Below are positions 41,092 to 52,955 of a stretch of DNA of 64,000 bases, one piece after another. The notes below the pieces were generated by a model, which made no database searches, was not told the origin of the DNA, and saw only the letters and a program-made list of their open reading frames with translations. The number at the start of each line of letters is the position of its first letter. Within the stretch, counting starts at the first letter, position 1. Source of the stretch: Histomonas meleagridis (lineage: Eukaryota; Parabasalia; Tritrichomonadida; Dientamoebidae); contig WSYJ01000001.1 of the NCBI GenBank assembly GCA_020186115.1, positions 806,001-870,000 on the forward strand, in the 5' to 3' direction. Position numbers and translations under genes: made by a program.

Positions 41092-43894
41092 TCATTGTGA
41101 TTCTTTGTACTTCTGTATTTCAAGAACTATTAAAATGTGGTGCTTTTTATTTGCAATCATAAGCGCTGTTTCAAATGTTTCGTTTAATCCCCAAATATTA
41201 ATTTTATGTATTAAATATTTAAAAGATGTTTTGTGATCAAAAAAAGATATATTTTTTGCATTGATATCAATCCCTTTTTGTTTAAGAAGAATTTGTACAA
41301 TCGATAAATGTCCATTTTTACATGCAACCATAAGTGATGTATTAAATATTTATTAGAATCACCAAAATTCATTTTGAAATTCGTAATTATTAAATGATAT
41401 TTTAATGATAATGTTGAAATATTTTGTGAATTAATATCAATATTTTCTTGTTCAAGAAGTAATTTAAATATTTTATCAAAACTTTTCCATGATGCTATAA
41501 AAAGTATTGTTTTATATATTTTAATTAAATTCCAAATATTATTTTTTAAAATATTATGATTAAAAAAAATATTAAATAATACAAATTATTATTTTTATAA
41601 TTGATATCAATTCCTTTTTGTTCAAGAAGAATTTTAACAATTTCTATATTCCCTTTAAGTACTGCATAAATAAGTGCCGTTTCAAATAAATTTAATTATT
41701 TCCAAATATTATTTTGAAATATCATTTAGTATAATTAAATTTTATATATAATTAATAAATATCTTTAGCATTAATATCAATTTCTTTTTGTTCAATAAGT
41801 ATTTTCACTATATCATAATGATTATACTTACATGAAATCATTAATGCTGTTTCAAATGATTTAGTTAATCTCCAAATAAAATTTTATATTATAAATTTAT
41901 TGAAATAAATATTAAATAATAAAAAAAAAATCATTTTTATTATTGATATCAATTCCTTTTTGTTCAAGAAGAATTTTAACAATTTCTGTATTTCCTTTAA
42001 ATACTGCATAAATAAGTGCTGTTTCAAATAATTTGCTTAACTTTCAAATATTATTTTGAAATATCATTTTATTATAATAAAGAAACATCTTTGGCATTAA
42101 TATCTATTTGTTTTTTGATCAAGAAGTAGTTTAACAATATTATAATGATTATAGTCACATACAATCATTAATGCTGTCGTAAATAATTCATATAATTTCC
42201 AAATATAAAAATGAAAAAATGTTTTATTTAAATAAATGTTATTTATAACAAATAAATATTCTTAGAATTAATATCAATTTTATCTTGTTCAAGAAGTTCT
42301 TTAACAATATTATATTGATTATATTTACATCCGATCATAAATGCTGTCTCAAATTTTTATATTAATTTCCAAATATTGTTTTGAAACATCATTTTTTTTT
42401 TTTTTTATTTTAAATAAAAGAATTTCATATTTTTAATATTAATATCAATTGTTTTATATTCAAGAATTTTTTTCAAAAATTGAATATTTCCTTTTTGTGA
42501 CGCTATCATTAATGCTGTTTCAAATATTTATAAGAATTTCCAATTATTATGAAGAAATATTATTACATTAAAAGAAAAATTATATAAAAGAAATTCATGT
42601 TTTGAATATTAAAATCAATTTTATTTTGTTCAACAAGAAAGTTAAATATTCCTTTACGATTATCTTTAATTATTTGCATAAGTGATGTATTAAATATTAA
42701 ACTTAATCCCCAATGTTTATTTTGAAATTTTATATTATTCAATGAAATTTTAAAATAATATAAGAAATATCTTGTAAATTAATATCAATTCCTTCTTGTG
42801 ATAGAATTAATTTCATGATTTCAAGTTTTTGATATTGATATAATTTCATGAAATTGAATTTGTTTTTTCTTTTAAGATATAACTTAATCAAAATTATATT
42901 ATCATTCATGATTAACTTTCGAATTATTCGATTGTTTATTTTGAGCCCTTCTCTTTCAAAAAAAATAGTAAAATTTCATAATTATTATAGAAAATACTTT
43001 TATAACTCATTTCATTTAAATTATATTGACTTAAAATGTTATTATCATAAAGATATTTAAAAATATCATTTCGATGAAACTCAATTGATGTTTCATATGC
43101 ATCTTCAAATGATGAATGATTTTGTTCACATAAATGAATGATTTCAAGATTTCCACCTGCAATTGCATATTTTCCTGTGTTTTTTTAATTTTGCACCATT
43201 CAATAATAAATATTTAAAACATTCAATTGAGCCAAAAAATGCTGCATAATTAATTAATGGAATATTTTCTTTGTTAATAAATGAAAATCTTTCATAAACT
43301 GATGGTTTAATCATTTGATTAAAATTAAAATTATTTTGTGATGTTATTTCTTGAAGTTTTTCTATTTCATCATTTCGAATAATTTTTTGAGATTTCATTC
43401 GGATTAACTCCTTCTAAAATTAATTGATTATGAATTTCATTATCATTATTTGAAACTTCTTTATAAATAGGGAAATCTTGTTCTTGAATCATTTTTGTTT
43501 TAATGTATTTTTGTTGAATCATCTTTTCAAGAAGATAATAAGATTCATTCGAATGTATATTTAGAAGTATTTCTGATAATATTTCAAAAATTCCTTTGTC
43601 ATTTCGTTTTATTTGTTTTATTTGATCTTGAAGAAGATTTAAATATTGAAAATATATTTCTTCTTGATTCATTCTTGATAAAAAAGCAGAATATATTAAT
43701 CTACAAATCATTTTATTAAAAGAAAATGTATATTCTGAATCAATTAAAGAAATCGTCGTTTTGACTGAAGTTTTTATATTCGTTTCATTTAATGAAAATA
43801 TTGTTTTATATAACAAAAAAGATTGTTGTCTTTCAATTTCATTTTGCAAGAATTCAGTGTCTACTATTTGAAGATGAGTTGGATTGTTTATCAT
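41092..43894 (-). CDS. DUF3447 protein with ten downstream ankyrin units, right-arm copy, frame breaks in exon 1
   Basis: Right copy of 28267-31065. The ATG at 43894 begins MINNPTHLQIV. Exon 1 ends at 42766. It is four bases longer than a readable frame: an extra T near 43383-43388, an extra T near 43181-43187 and two extra A near 42957-42965. The left copy's own extra T (28571-28576) is absent here. Ten ankyrin blocks follow with the same variants and insert lengths, ending in LIVLEIQKYKESQ and TGA at 41092-41094. As with ApgM, the two arms break at different sites, so either copy can be read only with help from the other. Confidence 0.7.
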
Positions 43895-44670
43895 AAAAGA
43901 AATTAGATTAACGGTTTCAAATACTTTTCTGTGATGCTCTATCGTACCATTTTTTCATAACTTTACGTGGTGGCCGTTATTGTTTCGCCAAACACACACT
44001 TGCAAATTGGCAATAAAAAATCAGATTGATGAAAGATTAGAATTATAATTGATATTATTGAATATTTTAACATTTTTTTAATTACTCAAATTGTATTTAT
44101 TTTATTGATTTAGGTAATTTTTTATTTACCCAAAGTACAATATTTTGCTTTAATTTCTTGTCGGTTTGCCATGGTTTCTGTTGTTGTTATTGCCCGCCAA
44201 AATTTTTGAATCATAGATTTTGACTAGGTCTGTCCGACGGAATAAACGATTCCCTTAAATATTTTGATGTAGAATTGTGTTAGAAAGTTTTTTAGGATAG
44301 CCTGATCAGTAGTATTGACTGTGCATATAAATTAATAATTAAAAGGAATTCTGGAAAGAGGATCGTTCGTTGACTGTTTTAATAATTTGAAACAGCACTT
44401 TATATATCAATTAGAAATAATAAAATAACTTTAAGATAAAGAAGGAATTGATGTTAATCCAAAATTTATTATTTTGAATATTTTATAATATGTTTTAATA
44501 ATTTGGAATGTACTTTTAATTGGCGATAATAATAAGCTTACTTTTATTATTTTATTTTATGAAATATGGCATTTTCATTTTTGCTTGATAAATTCAACTT
44601 TTTCACTGGTTTATACTCTCAAATTTTAATTCAAATTTGAATTGGTATATCCGTTATTAATATTTTCCAC
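43895..44670. promoter_or_regulatory. Divergent promoter region with an ankyrin relic, right arm
   Basis: Mirror of 27489-28266. TTAACGGTTTC near 43908-43918 and ATCCGTTATTAA at 44649-44660 lie close to the two ATGs. The degenerate ankyrin block is at about 44386-44470 on the plus strand (FETALYIS, then frame-broken). Confidence 0.45.
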
Positions 44671-47600
44671 ATGAGGCCAAATGAACTTTGCAAATGGGAA
44701 ACATTTATATCAATAAATCAAGCAATTTTTAGTTTGAATGAAGAGAATTCCTCTAAATCTTTAAATTTAATAGTCAACAAATTTGATAAAATCCATCCTT
44801 TATCTTATGATTTAATTATTATTCAAATGATATATTATTCCTTTGTGATTAAAAATAATAAAGTGGATTTATTTTTAAATATTATAAAAGAAATAAGAAC
44901 ATTTGAAGAGAATAATCAAATCAAATCGAATATATTTGATATATTTGGGCGATTTCTTAATAATAAACATACATATGAATCATTTTATCTTCTTGAAGCT
45001 ATGATTGAACATAATTTTCTTGAACCAAACATTGTAAAAAACAACAAGAGTGCTTATTTTGGGCATCATGTGTCTAAAGATAAAGAATCAATCGGTTTAA
45101 GGAAACATTTATTTGTACATGTCTTACCAAATTATGAAGAACTTTCAAAGAATGATTGGGAATTACATAAGAAATTAATCAGAGAAGGACATAATCCAAA
45201 TGAAATAGCAAAAATAATTAGAAATGATGAAATAGAAAAACTTCAAGAAATATCATCACAAACAAATTTTGATTTTAATCAATTTATTGTTCCATCACTT
45301 TATGAAATGTGTTCTTTAGTTAATAAAGGAAATGTTAGATTAATTGATTATGCAGCATTTTTTGGATCAATTCAATGTTTTAAATATTTACTTATGAATG
45401 GTGCAAAAGTAATAAACACAGGTAAATATGCAGTTGCAGGTGGAAATCTTGAAGTCATTCATTTATGTGAACAAAATCATTCATCATTTGAAGATGCATA
45501 TGAAGCAGCAATTGAGTTCCATCGAAATGATATCTTTAAATATATTTATGAAAATAAATTAAAAGAAATTAATAATTTAGAAGAATTAGGAAAGCTTTGT
45601 ATTTTATATCATAATTATGAAATATTTTCATTTTTAGTTAAAGAAGGAATGAAAACCAATGATGATATTATTAATGAAGCAGCAATTATTGGAAATATTT
45701 TTTTAGTTGAATATTTTCTAAAAGAGCATGCAATTCCTCATGACACATTGGTATTTTCATCTGGATCAGGAAATATTGAACTTGTTAAATACGTTTTAAA
45801 ACAAGAAGGAATTGATATTAATGCTAAAAATATTCATTTGTTTTATTTGAAATTTATTTTAATAATTTAATATTTCAAAATAATATTTGGAAATTATTTA
45901 AATTATTTTTTACAGCACTTATGTATGCATCTAGAAATGGTCATACAGAAATAGTTAAATTAGTTCTTGAACAAGAAGGAATTGATATTAATGCTAAAGA
46001 TATTCATTTGTTTTATTTAAAATTTATTTTAATAATTTTATATTTCAAAATAATATTTGGAAATTATTTAAATTATTTAAAACAGCACTTATGTATGCAT
46101 CTAGAAATGGTCATACAGAAATAGTTAAATTACTTCTTGAACAAGAAGGAATTGATATTAATGCTAAAGATATTTATTTGTTTTATTTGAAATTTATTTT
46201 AATTATTTAAATTTTCAAAATAATATTTGGAAATTATTTAAATTATTTAATACAGCACTTATGATTGCATCTTCAAATGGTCATACAGAAATAGTTAAAT
46301 TACTTCTTGAACAAGAAGGAATTGATATTAATGCTAAAGATATTTATTTGTTTTATTTAAAATTTATTTTAATAATTTGATATTTCAAAATAATATTTGG
46401 AAATTATTTAAATTATTTAATACAGCACTTATGTATGCATCTAGAAATGGTCATACAGAAATAGTTAAATTAGTTCTTGAACAAGAAGGAATTGATATTA
46501 ATGCTAAAGATATTTATTTGTTTTATTTGAAATTTATTTTAATTATTTAAATTTTCAAAATAATATTTGGAAATTATTTAAATTATTTAATACAGCACTT
46601 ATGATTGCATCTTCAAATGGTCATACAGAAATAGTTAAATTACTTCTTGAACAAGAAGGAATTGATATTAATGCTAAAGATATTTATTTGTTTTATTTAA
46701 AATTTATTTTAATAATTTGATATTTCAAAATAATATTTGGAAATTATTTAAATTATTTAATACAGCACTTATGTATGCATCTAGAAATGGTCATACAGAA
46801 ATAGTTAAATTAGTTCTTGAACAAGAAGGAATTGATATTAATGCTAAAGATATTTATTTGTTTTATTTGAAATTTATTTTAATAATTTGATATTTCAAAA
46901 TAATATTTGGAAATTATTTAAATTATTTGATACAGCACTTATGTATGCATCTAGAAATGGTCATACAGAAATAGTTAAATTACTTCTTGAACAAGAAGGA
47001 ATTGATATTAATGCTAAAGATATTTATTTGTTTTATTTGAAATTTATTTTAATTATTTAAATTTTCAAAATAATATTTGGAAATTATTTAAATTATTTAA
47101 TACAGCACTTATGATTGCATCTTCAAATGGTCATACAGAAATAGTTAAATTACTTCTTGAACAAGAAGGAATTGATATTAATGCTAAAGATATTTATTTG
47201 TTTTATTTGAAATTTATTTTAATAATTTGATATTTCAAAATAATATTTGGAAATTATTTAAATTATTTAATACAGCACTTATGTATGCATCTAGAAATGG
47301 TCATACAGAAATAGTTAAATTAGTTCTTGAACAAGAAGGAATTGATATTAATGCTAAAGATATTTATTTGTTTTATTTGAAATTTATTTTAATAATTTGA
47401 TATTTCAAAATAATATTTGGAAATTATTTAAATTATTTGATACAGCACTTATGTATGCATCTAGAAATGGTCATACAGAAATAGTTAAATTAGTTCTTGA
47501 ACAAGAAGGAATTGATATTAATGCTAAAGATATTTATTTGTTTTATTTGAAATTTATTTTAATTATTTAAATTTTCAAAATAATATTTGGAAATTATTTA

Positions 47601-47770
47601 AATTATTTAATACAGCACTTATGATTGCATCTTCAAATGGTCATACAGAAATAGTTAAATTACTTCTTGAACAAGAAGGAATTGATATTAATGCTAAAGA
47701 TATTTATTTGTTTTATTTGAAATTTATTTTAATTATTTAAATTTTCAAAATAATATTTGGAAATTATTAA
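44671..47770 (+). CDS. DUF3447 protein with eleven ankyrin units, right-arm copy, exon 1 intact
   Basis: Exon 1 (44671-45834) encodes 388 residues without frameshift: MRPNELCKWETFISINQAIF, NEIAKIIRNDEIEKLQEISS, PSLYEMCSLVN, IDYAAFFGSIQCFKYLLMNG, KYAVAGGNLEVIHLCEQN and the end GIDINAKNI. The frame stops 11 codons later; skipping 71 nt (45835-45905) rejoins FFTALMYASRNGHTEIVKLV. Ankyrin blocks start at 45906 and then every 170 bp to 47606, eleven in all. No terminal half-repeat follows: the last insert breaks off near 47770 into unrelated sequence. The gene thus lacks the normal end. If the inserts are removed, translation would run into the flank. Confidence 0.7.
45835..47770 (+). repeat. Homogeneous ankyrin exon/insert array, right arm, eleven units
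   Basis: ACAGCACTT lies at 45912, 46082, 46252, 46422, 46592, 46762, 46932, 47102, 47272, 47442 and 47612, exactly 170 bp apart. Units are nearly identical and come in alternating types (MYASRNG with VLEQ, MIASSNG with LLEQ), which suggests duplication of two- or three-unit blocks. Both coding and insert parts are conserved here, so this array is young. Confidence 0.95.
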
Positions 47771-48462
47771 TGGGTAAATTGCACAACCGCAGACCAATTC
47801 CGATAATATTCGAATTTGATGTAAAGTACACATATCACCAATTGGGAGGTGCCTGTAAAAATCTTTTGTTCAAATTCGTGGGGGTAGTTAGACATTTATA
47901 ATAAAATGTATGTTATACCTAAGGTTAAGTAAATTATATCAAATACAGTCAAAATTTTTGATATGTCCACTAGAATGATAAAAAATCTGTTAAATATGAT
48001 CTTATAATTCTTTCTTAAAGTCAAATAAAAAAGTTTTATGACATAAGTTGTATTTATTGTGAAAATTATTAATTTTATATGGCAACATGTATCCACGAAG
48101 TAAAATAATACTTGAATTATTTTTTAAATATATTAAAATGATCCAAAATAAAAGATAATAAATAATTTCCATATGAAATTTTATATAAAAGCTATTCATA
48201 AAAAAATGAGTATAATCATGATATTATAATTCTATGAGATGATAATTAAATTCTCCCACTCCAAAAATTTGGACTAACACCATCCATTTTCATAGTATAT
48301 AACATATGATATATATTTAAATAATATTTTCTTTTCAAAACTTTAGAATTAAAAATATTTGTTACACATAGATTAATGGAGACCATGGGCTGTTCAACCC
48401 CAAGGAATTCAAACAGGAACAATCACTTTTTGTGGTTAAACCGAAAATCGTTTGAACCCAAA
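47771..48462. other. Outer part of right arm, no gene recognised
   Basis: Mirror of 24680-25407. It begins with AATGGGTAAATTGCACAACC, replacing the terminal ankyrin exon. No coding or RNA feature is supported. Differences from the left arm cluster near 48210-48260. Confidence 0.5.
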
Positions 48463-49807
48463 CCGAGAAAATTCTCTAAACGGTCGTTTGATACCAAATA
48501 GAATAAAATTATCTCGTTGTTCTCATCATTTCAATCCTCAAAAAAATATGGCAAGATTAATAATAACATTTAATCAATATTCTCATATCTTTATTAGACA
48601 AAAACTTTTATTTAAAAATTTGACATCTAAAAATAAAACTAATATATCTTCATATCAAATTTATTTATAGATATAATTTTAGGTGTTTTATATATATCAT
48701 TATATATTATTTTTGGTATTAAAAATAATCAAATTTTTATAAGAGAATTATTGACTTTCTAGTTAAAATTGAAAAGTCAGAATATTATTTTGCATCTTTA
48801 TCCTCACTTTTTGAATTAGTAAAACATAATTTCATAATAAGTTGTACAAGAGAATACATAAACATGAACCATGTCGCCAACTTTTTGAATGATTCATACA
48901 ACAGGATACCTCGAAAATTTAGATGATACCACTTTTTGATGTGTAAAGGGAAGGTGAGATAAAAACACCTTCAAAACACGACTTTCCTATTACGAAAATC
49001 AACCAAACTTTTCAATGTTATATATAAGGAGGATTATTGTGGTCAAAACCGAATTTTTTGGGCAAATCTTTTGCCCTCCAGTGGGCAATATCTAAACACA
49101 TGGTATCAGAAAAAGTATTAAGTGAACCTGCATTACAAGATAAAAGTACGCAAAAATCAACAACAAAATATTGCGGGAGAGCCTCGGAGAATCCAATATT
49201 TGGATTATTGAATGAAGGTCAAATAAAAGCATTGGAAGAAAAACAGTGTCCATTTAGGACAATCAAAATCTACCAAAACATTTTAGATTTAATTAAACAT
49301 TTATTATAAGCTAGAATATTAAAATTCTTTAATTATATTTTAAAATCTTGAGATATTAGAAATTAAAAAAATTTATCAAATTTTTATGCTAAAAAAATGT
49401 TGGTTTTTGGATTTTCGGGGATTTTGTCACTTTTAAATTTTTTTTCCGCGAAAAAGCAATCGATAGAAAAAGTTTGCTTTGTTTCTCGCGCGTCACTTTT
49501 TGTCTATTTTAATTTCTTAATAAGGCCTTGTTAATTTTTAATGTAATTGCAGTTGAAATAGATATGAAATCAAAAATATAAAACAAATGAACCATCCTAT
49601 TATTCATTCTTTATTTTGGATGTAACTTTATAAAGAGAGTCACTATCCTGAAAAGCTCAAATTTAAATGAAAAATTACGTCAAATTCGTGACTCTGACTA
49701 TCTATCGGAGAGGAAATTGAATACATATATCGGTAAAAACCGACTTTTATTAACGGATTTTGGTGCCAAAAGAACGATCATTTAGATATTGAATTGCTTT
49801 TTTTGGA
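48463..49807. other. Gene-poor region, one unrecognised small frame
   Basis: 1.35 kb between the right arm edge and the Sac-phosphatase gene. A frame at 49037-49309 lacks an ATG at its start (first ATG about 49100). It reads MVSEKVLSEPALQDKST, then CGRASENPIFGLLNEGQIKA, more varied than chance AT-rich frames, and may be a fragment of an unknown gene or element. Upstream of the Sac gene, TTAACGGATT near 49750-49759 is a promoter-motif candidate about 50 nt before the ATG. Nothing else was recognised. Confidence 0.35.
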
Positions 49808-52800
49808 ATGAGTGTGTTGTTCTATGGCAATAAAAATTCTCTTTATCACCTTATAGTCAAACGTCCAACTTTCCAAAACTATATTGTAATTACAATATTT
49901 GGTGGGACCGGCGGTCCTCTTTTTTCAGGAATTCCAAATTGTGATTTTTTCAAAGAACAAAAAGATGCAATTGACATGGTAGTAGCTAATTATCAATCAA
50001 CTCTCATTTTAGAAGCGGAAGCACTTATCGGGATGGTTGAAAATGCTGATCATTCCTATGTTCTTTGTTTTGTTACTGCTACCAAAACCACATGTAAAAT
50101 CCCTGGTGGCGCCATAGTTAAAAAAGTCACAGATGTTTCATATATTACAATTACTTTAAATGGATATCAAGTTGGATCAGAATTTTCTGACTTTACAGTT
50201 GCACATTTTCATTATTATTGTGACACATATGACATAACCAATTGTTATCCCAACAATAATGATCCCAATTTACCCTCCCCCGAATTTTGTTGGAATCGTC
50301 GTTGGCGTCAAATCTTTGAAGAACTAGATTTATCATTTCTTTGTATTGTTTTATTACAAGGATACACGTCCACATTAACATTTGACCAATATAATATTAG
50401 TTATATAGTTCGTCGATCAGTCCTTAATCCTGGAGTACGTTATTTTGCGCGCGGTTTGAATGATGTTGATTCGCCAGGGAATGAAGTTGAATGCGAACTT
50501 CTGTTTGCGAAGCTTGATCAACCAGATGAATTTTGGGAACATTGTTGGCGTCGTGGTTCTGTACCATTTTATTGGGAAACAATTTTATCCGGTGCATCAG
50601 CACGTATTCATATCAATTCCAATTTTTGTCAAGGGACAATACATTATTTCCAACATTTACGCAAACGATTTAATAATTCGACCATTTTTTTATTATCATT
50701 ATTACAATATTCCGCCAAAAATCCGAATGCACCTGAGAACGAATTATATTTACAATATCAACAAACAGTTGCAGAACTTTTAAGAGAAGGAATTGATTAT
50801 GTCACATTTTATCCGTTTGATTTAAACGAGAAATTCTCAACAGAAGGAAAAGGCGGAGTTGTAGATTTATTAAGTTATTTATCACCATTAGCAATATTAA
50901 GTGATTTTACTACACACGAACGTAAGCAAGCAGGTTTACTTCGAGTGAATTGTGCTGATTCATTAGATAGAACTAATTTAGCAACGTTTTATTACGCGTT
51001 ATTAATTACTGCCGAATGGTGTCGAAGAGTATCATTAGCTAAAAGTAATAATATTCCATTTTCACCAGAGAAACCTGATCAATATATACCGCCAACAATT
51101 CTTGATTTCTTAGCTAAAGCATTTGTTGGAAGTGGCGATGTGATATCTTTAATGTATACGAATACTCCATCAATTAAAACATTTCAAATTCGACAATTCT
51201 CTAAATCTTTAGGAAGTCAATCATCAGATAAAACAATATCAGTTAAACGACGACTAATAAACGTATTTAGTGATCCTCAACGACAAGAAAACATATTAAA
51301 ATGGACTACAAAAGATCAGCCGAAGAACCATTCGATATTATTAGATAATTTACATATTTCTTTTTTGTTTTGTGATTACGCAAGTTCATATTTTAATATT
51401 AATGATCAAGCGTTTAATTGCGTTGTTACTAAATCGAAATCAATTACATTAGTTATCCCAAATGGTTATTACTTAAGAGCGATTTGGGTTTATCAATTTC
51501 CTTCTTTATCTATAGCTACAATCGAAATTAATACGATTGAAATCTTAGCGCCTTTTGTACATTCGCCTTTATGGTGTCGATATGAAATACCTTATAACTT
51601 AAATCGATTTCTTGATATCCAAATTAAATCAAGTGATTTCCGCATAGGAAAAATTGCTTTAGAATGTGTTAAAAAATCATTTAACTCATTAAATAATGAA
51701 AACATTAAAAATAATAATAATTATAACGATCAAAAAAATGTTTCTTCTGCTATTAAATCATTTAATAAAAAAAATACGAAATCAATGATAAAGAAAATGA
51801 TCGAAAAACCTTTTACATTTAAGGATTTGTTATCATTTAAACGATTAATTAATCAATTCGAATTAAACTTTTTGGATTTCGTCAAGATTTGTATCGAAGA
51901 AAAAATTAATCCTTGGCTATTCAATGCTGAAAACTTCTTTCTACAAGATAAAAATAAATGTTTAGGATGTTCACAACCAGTAGAAAACCCTTATAAAATA
52001 TATATCTCCTCTTATTTCCAAGATAAAATTTCTTTTCATAATTTCGATCGTCGATTTGTCAATGTCTGTTCGAATTGCGTAGATCTATTAACTCAAGAAG
52101 CTAATAACACTATAAAAATTGAAGAAAAATTGGATAAAAGTCCCCCGTTTAAATACCAATATGATTTTAGGAATTATGAATTCGGTCAAATGGAAAACGT
52201 TTCAGTATACCCTTATTCATATATAGTAAAACCTGAACAACCGAATGTAAACCAAATAATTTCTGAAGAAGGAGGTAATTGGCCCGTTATAGACAGTTTT
52301 TCAACAATGATTTCACTCAATGCAGTTTCAATGGTTTATAAGATATCGATAACATTGAAAGACCAATATAAACCTTTCATTTTTAATGTGGAATTGAATG
52401 GTTATTTCCAAGAAATTTCAAACCCTGAAATTCAAGATAATGAAGTAATATTTACATTGCCACAACCAATTGTAACGAAGAGTTTACACTTAATAATTGC
52501 AACAAATGAATTAATCGAAATTTATAAATTAAAAGTATTGGGAATTATTACAAAAGAAAAAACAAATATATCATTCGATGGTGAAAATGATTCCACAAAA
52601 ATTGTTCACCCTAAAATATCGTATGCTTCATCTCAAACAGATCAAAAAAATCGGATGCAAACATTTTCATATAAAGGTCAACCTAATTTACCTTTAGTAA
52701 TAACAATTCTAATAGATAAGGATTTATCTGCAAAACATTTAATCTTCGCACTTTATCAAAATGATAAATTTATTAATTATCTAATAATCAAAACTCCATC

Positions 52801-52924
52801 TTTACGTGAACAAGGAAAGATTTCATACATTATGTGCAATACAAAAGCATTTGATACAATTGTTTTATATCATTTGACTGTTACTGAAAACTTTTATCCA
52901 TTATATGTATCATTTTCACAATGA
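49808..52924 (+). CDS. Sac-domain phosphoinositide phosphatase, long C-terminal extension
   Basis: A 1038-residue protein. The Sac domain occupies about residues 1-480 and includes PFYWETILSGASARIHIN-type sequence and the catalytic CX5R motif Cys382-Arg388 in RVNCADSLDRTN. Sac enzymes remove phosphate from phosphoinositides on ER, Golgi or endosomal membranes. The C-terminal 500 residues are unusual. A possible zinc-binding set lies at Cys718, Cys721, Cys754 and Cys757 (CLGC and CSNC), followed by beta-rich sequence. No C-terminal transmembrane pair of Sac1 type is visible. A large Sac protein with extra C-terminal domains recalls plant SAC9, but I cannot confirm orthology. The frame is intact. 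Confidence 0.85.
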   Translation: MSVLFYGNKNSLYHLIVKRPTFQNYIVITIFGGTGGPLFSGIPNCDFFKEQKDAIDMVVANYQSTLILEAEALIGMVENADHSYVLCFVTATKTTCKIPGGAIVKKVTDVSYITITLNGYQVGSEFSDFTVAHFHYYCDTYDITNCYPNNNDPNLPSPEFCWNRRWRQIFEELDLSFLCIVLLQGYTSTLTFDQYNISYIVRRSVLNPGVRYFARGLNDVDSPGNEVECELLFAKLDQPDEFWEHCWRRGSVPFYWETILSGASARIHINSNFCQGTIHYFQHLRKRFNNSTIFLLSLLQYSAKNPNAPENELYLQYQQTVAELLREGIDYVTFYPFDLNEKFSTEGKGGVVDLLSYLSPLAILSDFTTHERKQAGLLRVNCADSLDRTNLATFYYALLITAEWCRRVSLAKSNNIPFSPEKPDQYIPPTILDFLAKAFVGSGDVISLMYTNTPSIKTFQIRQFSKSLGSQSSDKTISVKRRLINVFSDPQRQENILKWTTKDQPKNHSILLDNLHISFLFCDYASSYFNINDQAFNCVVTKSKSITLVIPNGYYLRAIWVYQFPSLSIATIEINTIEILAPFVHSPLWCRYEIPYNLNRFLDIQIKSSDFRIGKIALECVKKSFNSLNNENIKNNNNYNDQKNVSSAIKSFNKKNTKSMIKKMIEKPFTFKDLLSFKRLINQFELNFLDFVKICIEEKINPWLFNAENFFLQDKNKCLGCSQPVENPYKIYISSYFQDKISFHNFDRRFVNVCSNCVDLLTQEANNTIKIEEKLDKSPPFKYQYDFRNYEFGQMENVSVYPYSYIVKPEQPNVNQIISEEGGNWPVIDSFSTMISLNAVSMVYKISITLKDQYKPFIFNVELNGYFQEISNPEIQDNEVIFTLPQPIVTKSLHLIIATNELIEIYKLKVLGIITKEKTNISFDGENDSTKIVHPKISYASSQTDQKNRMQTFSYKGQPNLPLVITILIDKDLSAKHLIFALYQNDKFINYLIIKTPSLREQGKISYIMCNTKAFDTIVLYHLTVTENFYPLYVSFSQ

Positions 52925-52955
52925 GTTAAAAATAAAACATGTCAATACCAAATGT

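Larger units (their letters stand above)
36982..48462 (-). repeat. Right arm of a large inverted duplication
   Basis: Reverse complement of 24680-35266. Distinctive differences from the left arm are eleven against five ankyrin units, loss of 102 bp in the membrane protein, a 17-base A run at 37306-37322 where the left has four, and different single-base insertions in the coding genes. Near 48200-48260 the arms differ by substitutions and small indels, so they are not base-for-base copies. Confidence 0.93.

Noticed and set aside
45921-46124. Frames that run from one ankyrin block through the insert, taken as separate small genes
   Set aside because: The insert part reads as Phe/Leu/Ile/Tyr-rich nonsense ending in a stop and is out of frame with the next block. 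It is better explained by the 71-nt insert rule.
45835-47770. Regular 170-bp repeats taken as a possible CRISPR array or satellite
   Set aside because: Repeats are adjoining, contain ankyrin codons, lack unique spacers and follow a DUF3447 exon. The genome is eukaryotic.
24680-48462. Inverted duplication as a pure fold-back read artefact
   Set aside because: The spacer is 1.7 kb with its own genes, outer ends differ by real substitutions, and the arms differ by whole ankyrin units and a 102-bp indel. Some artefact contribution to base-level errors is still possible.
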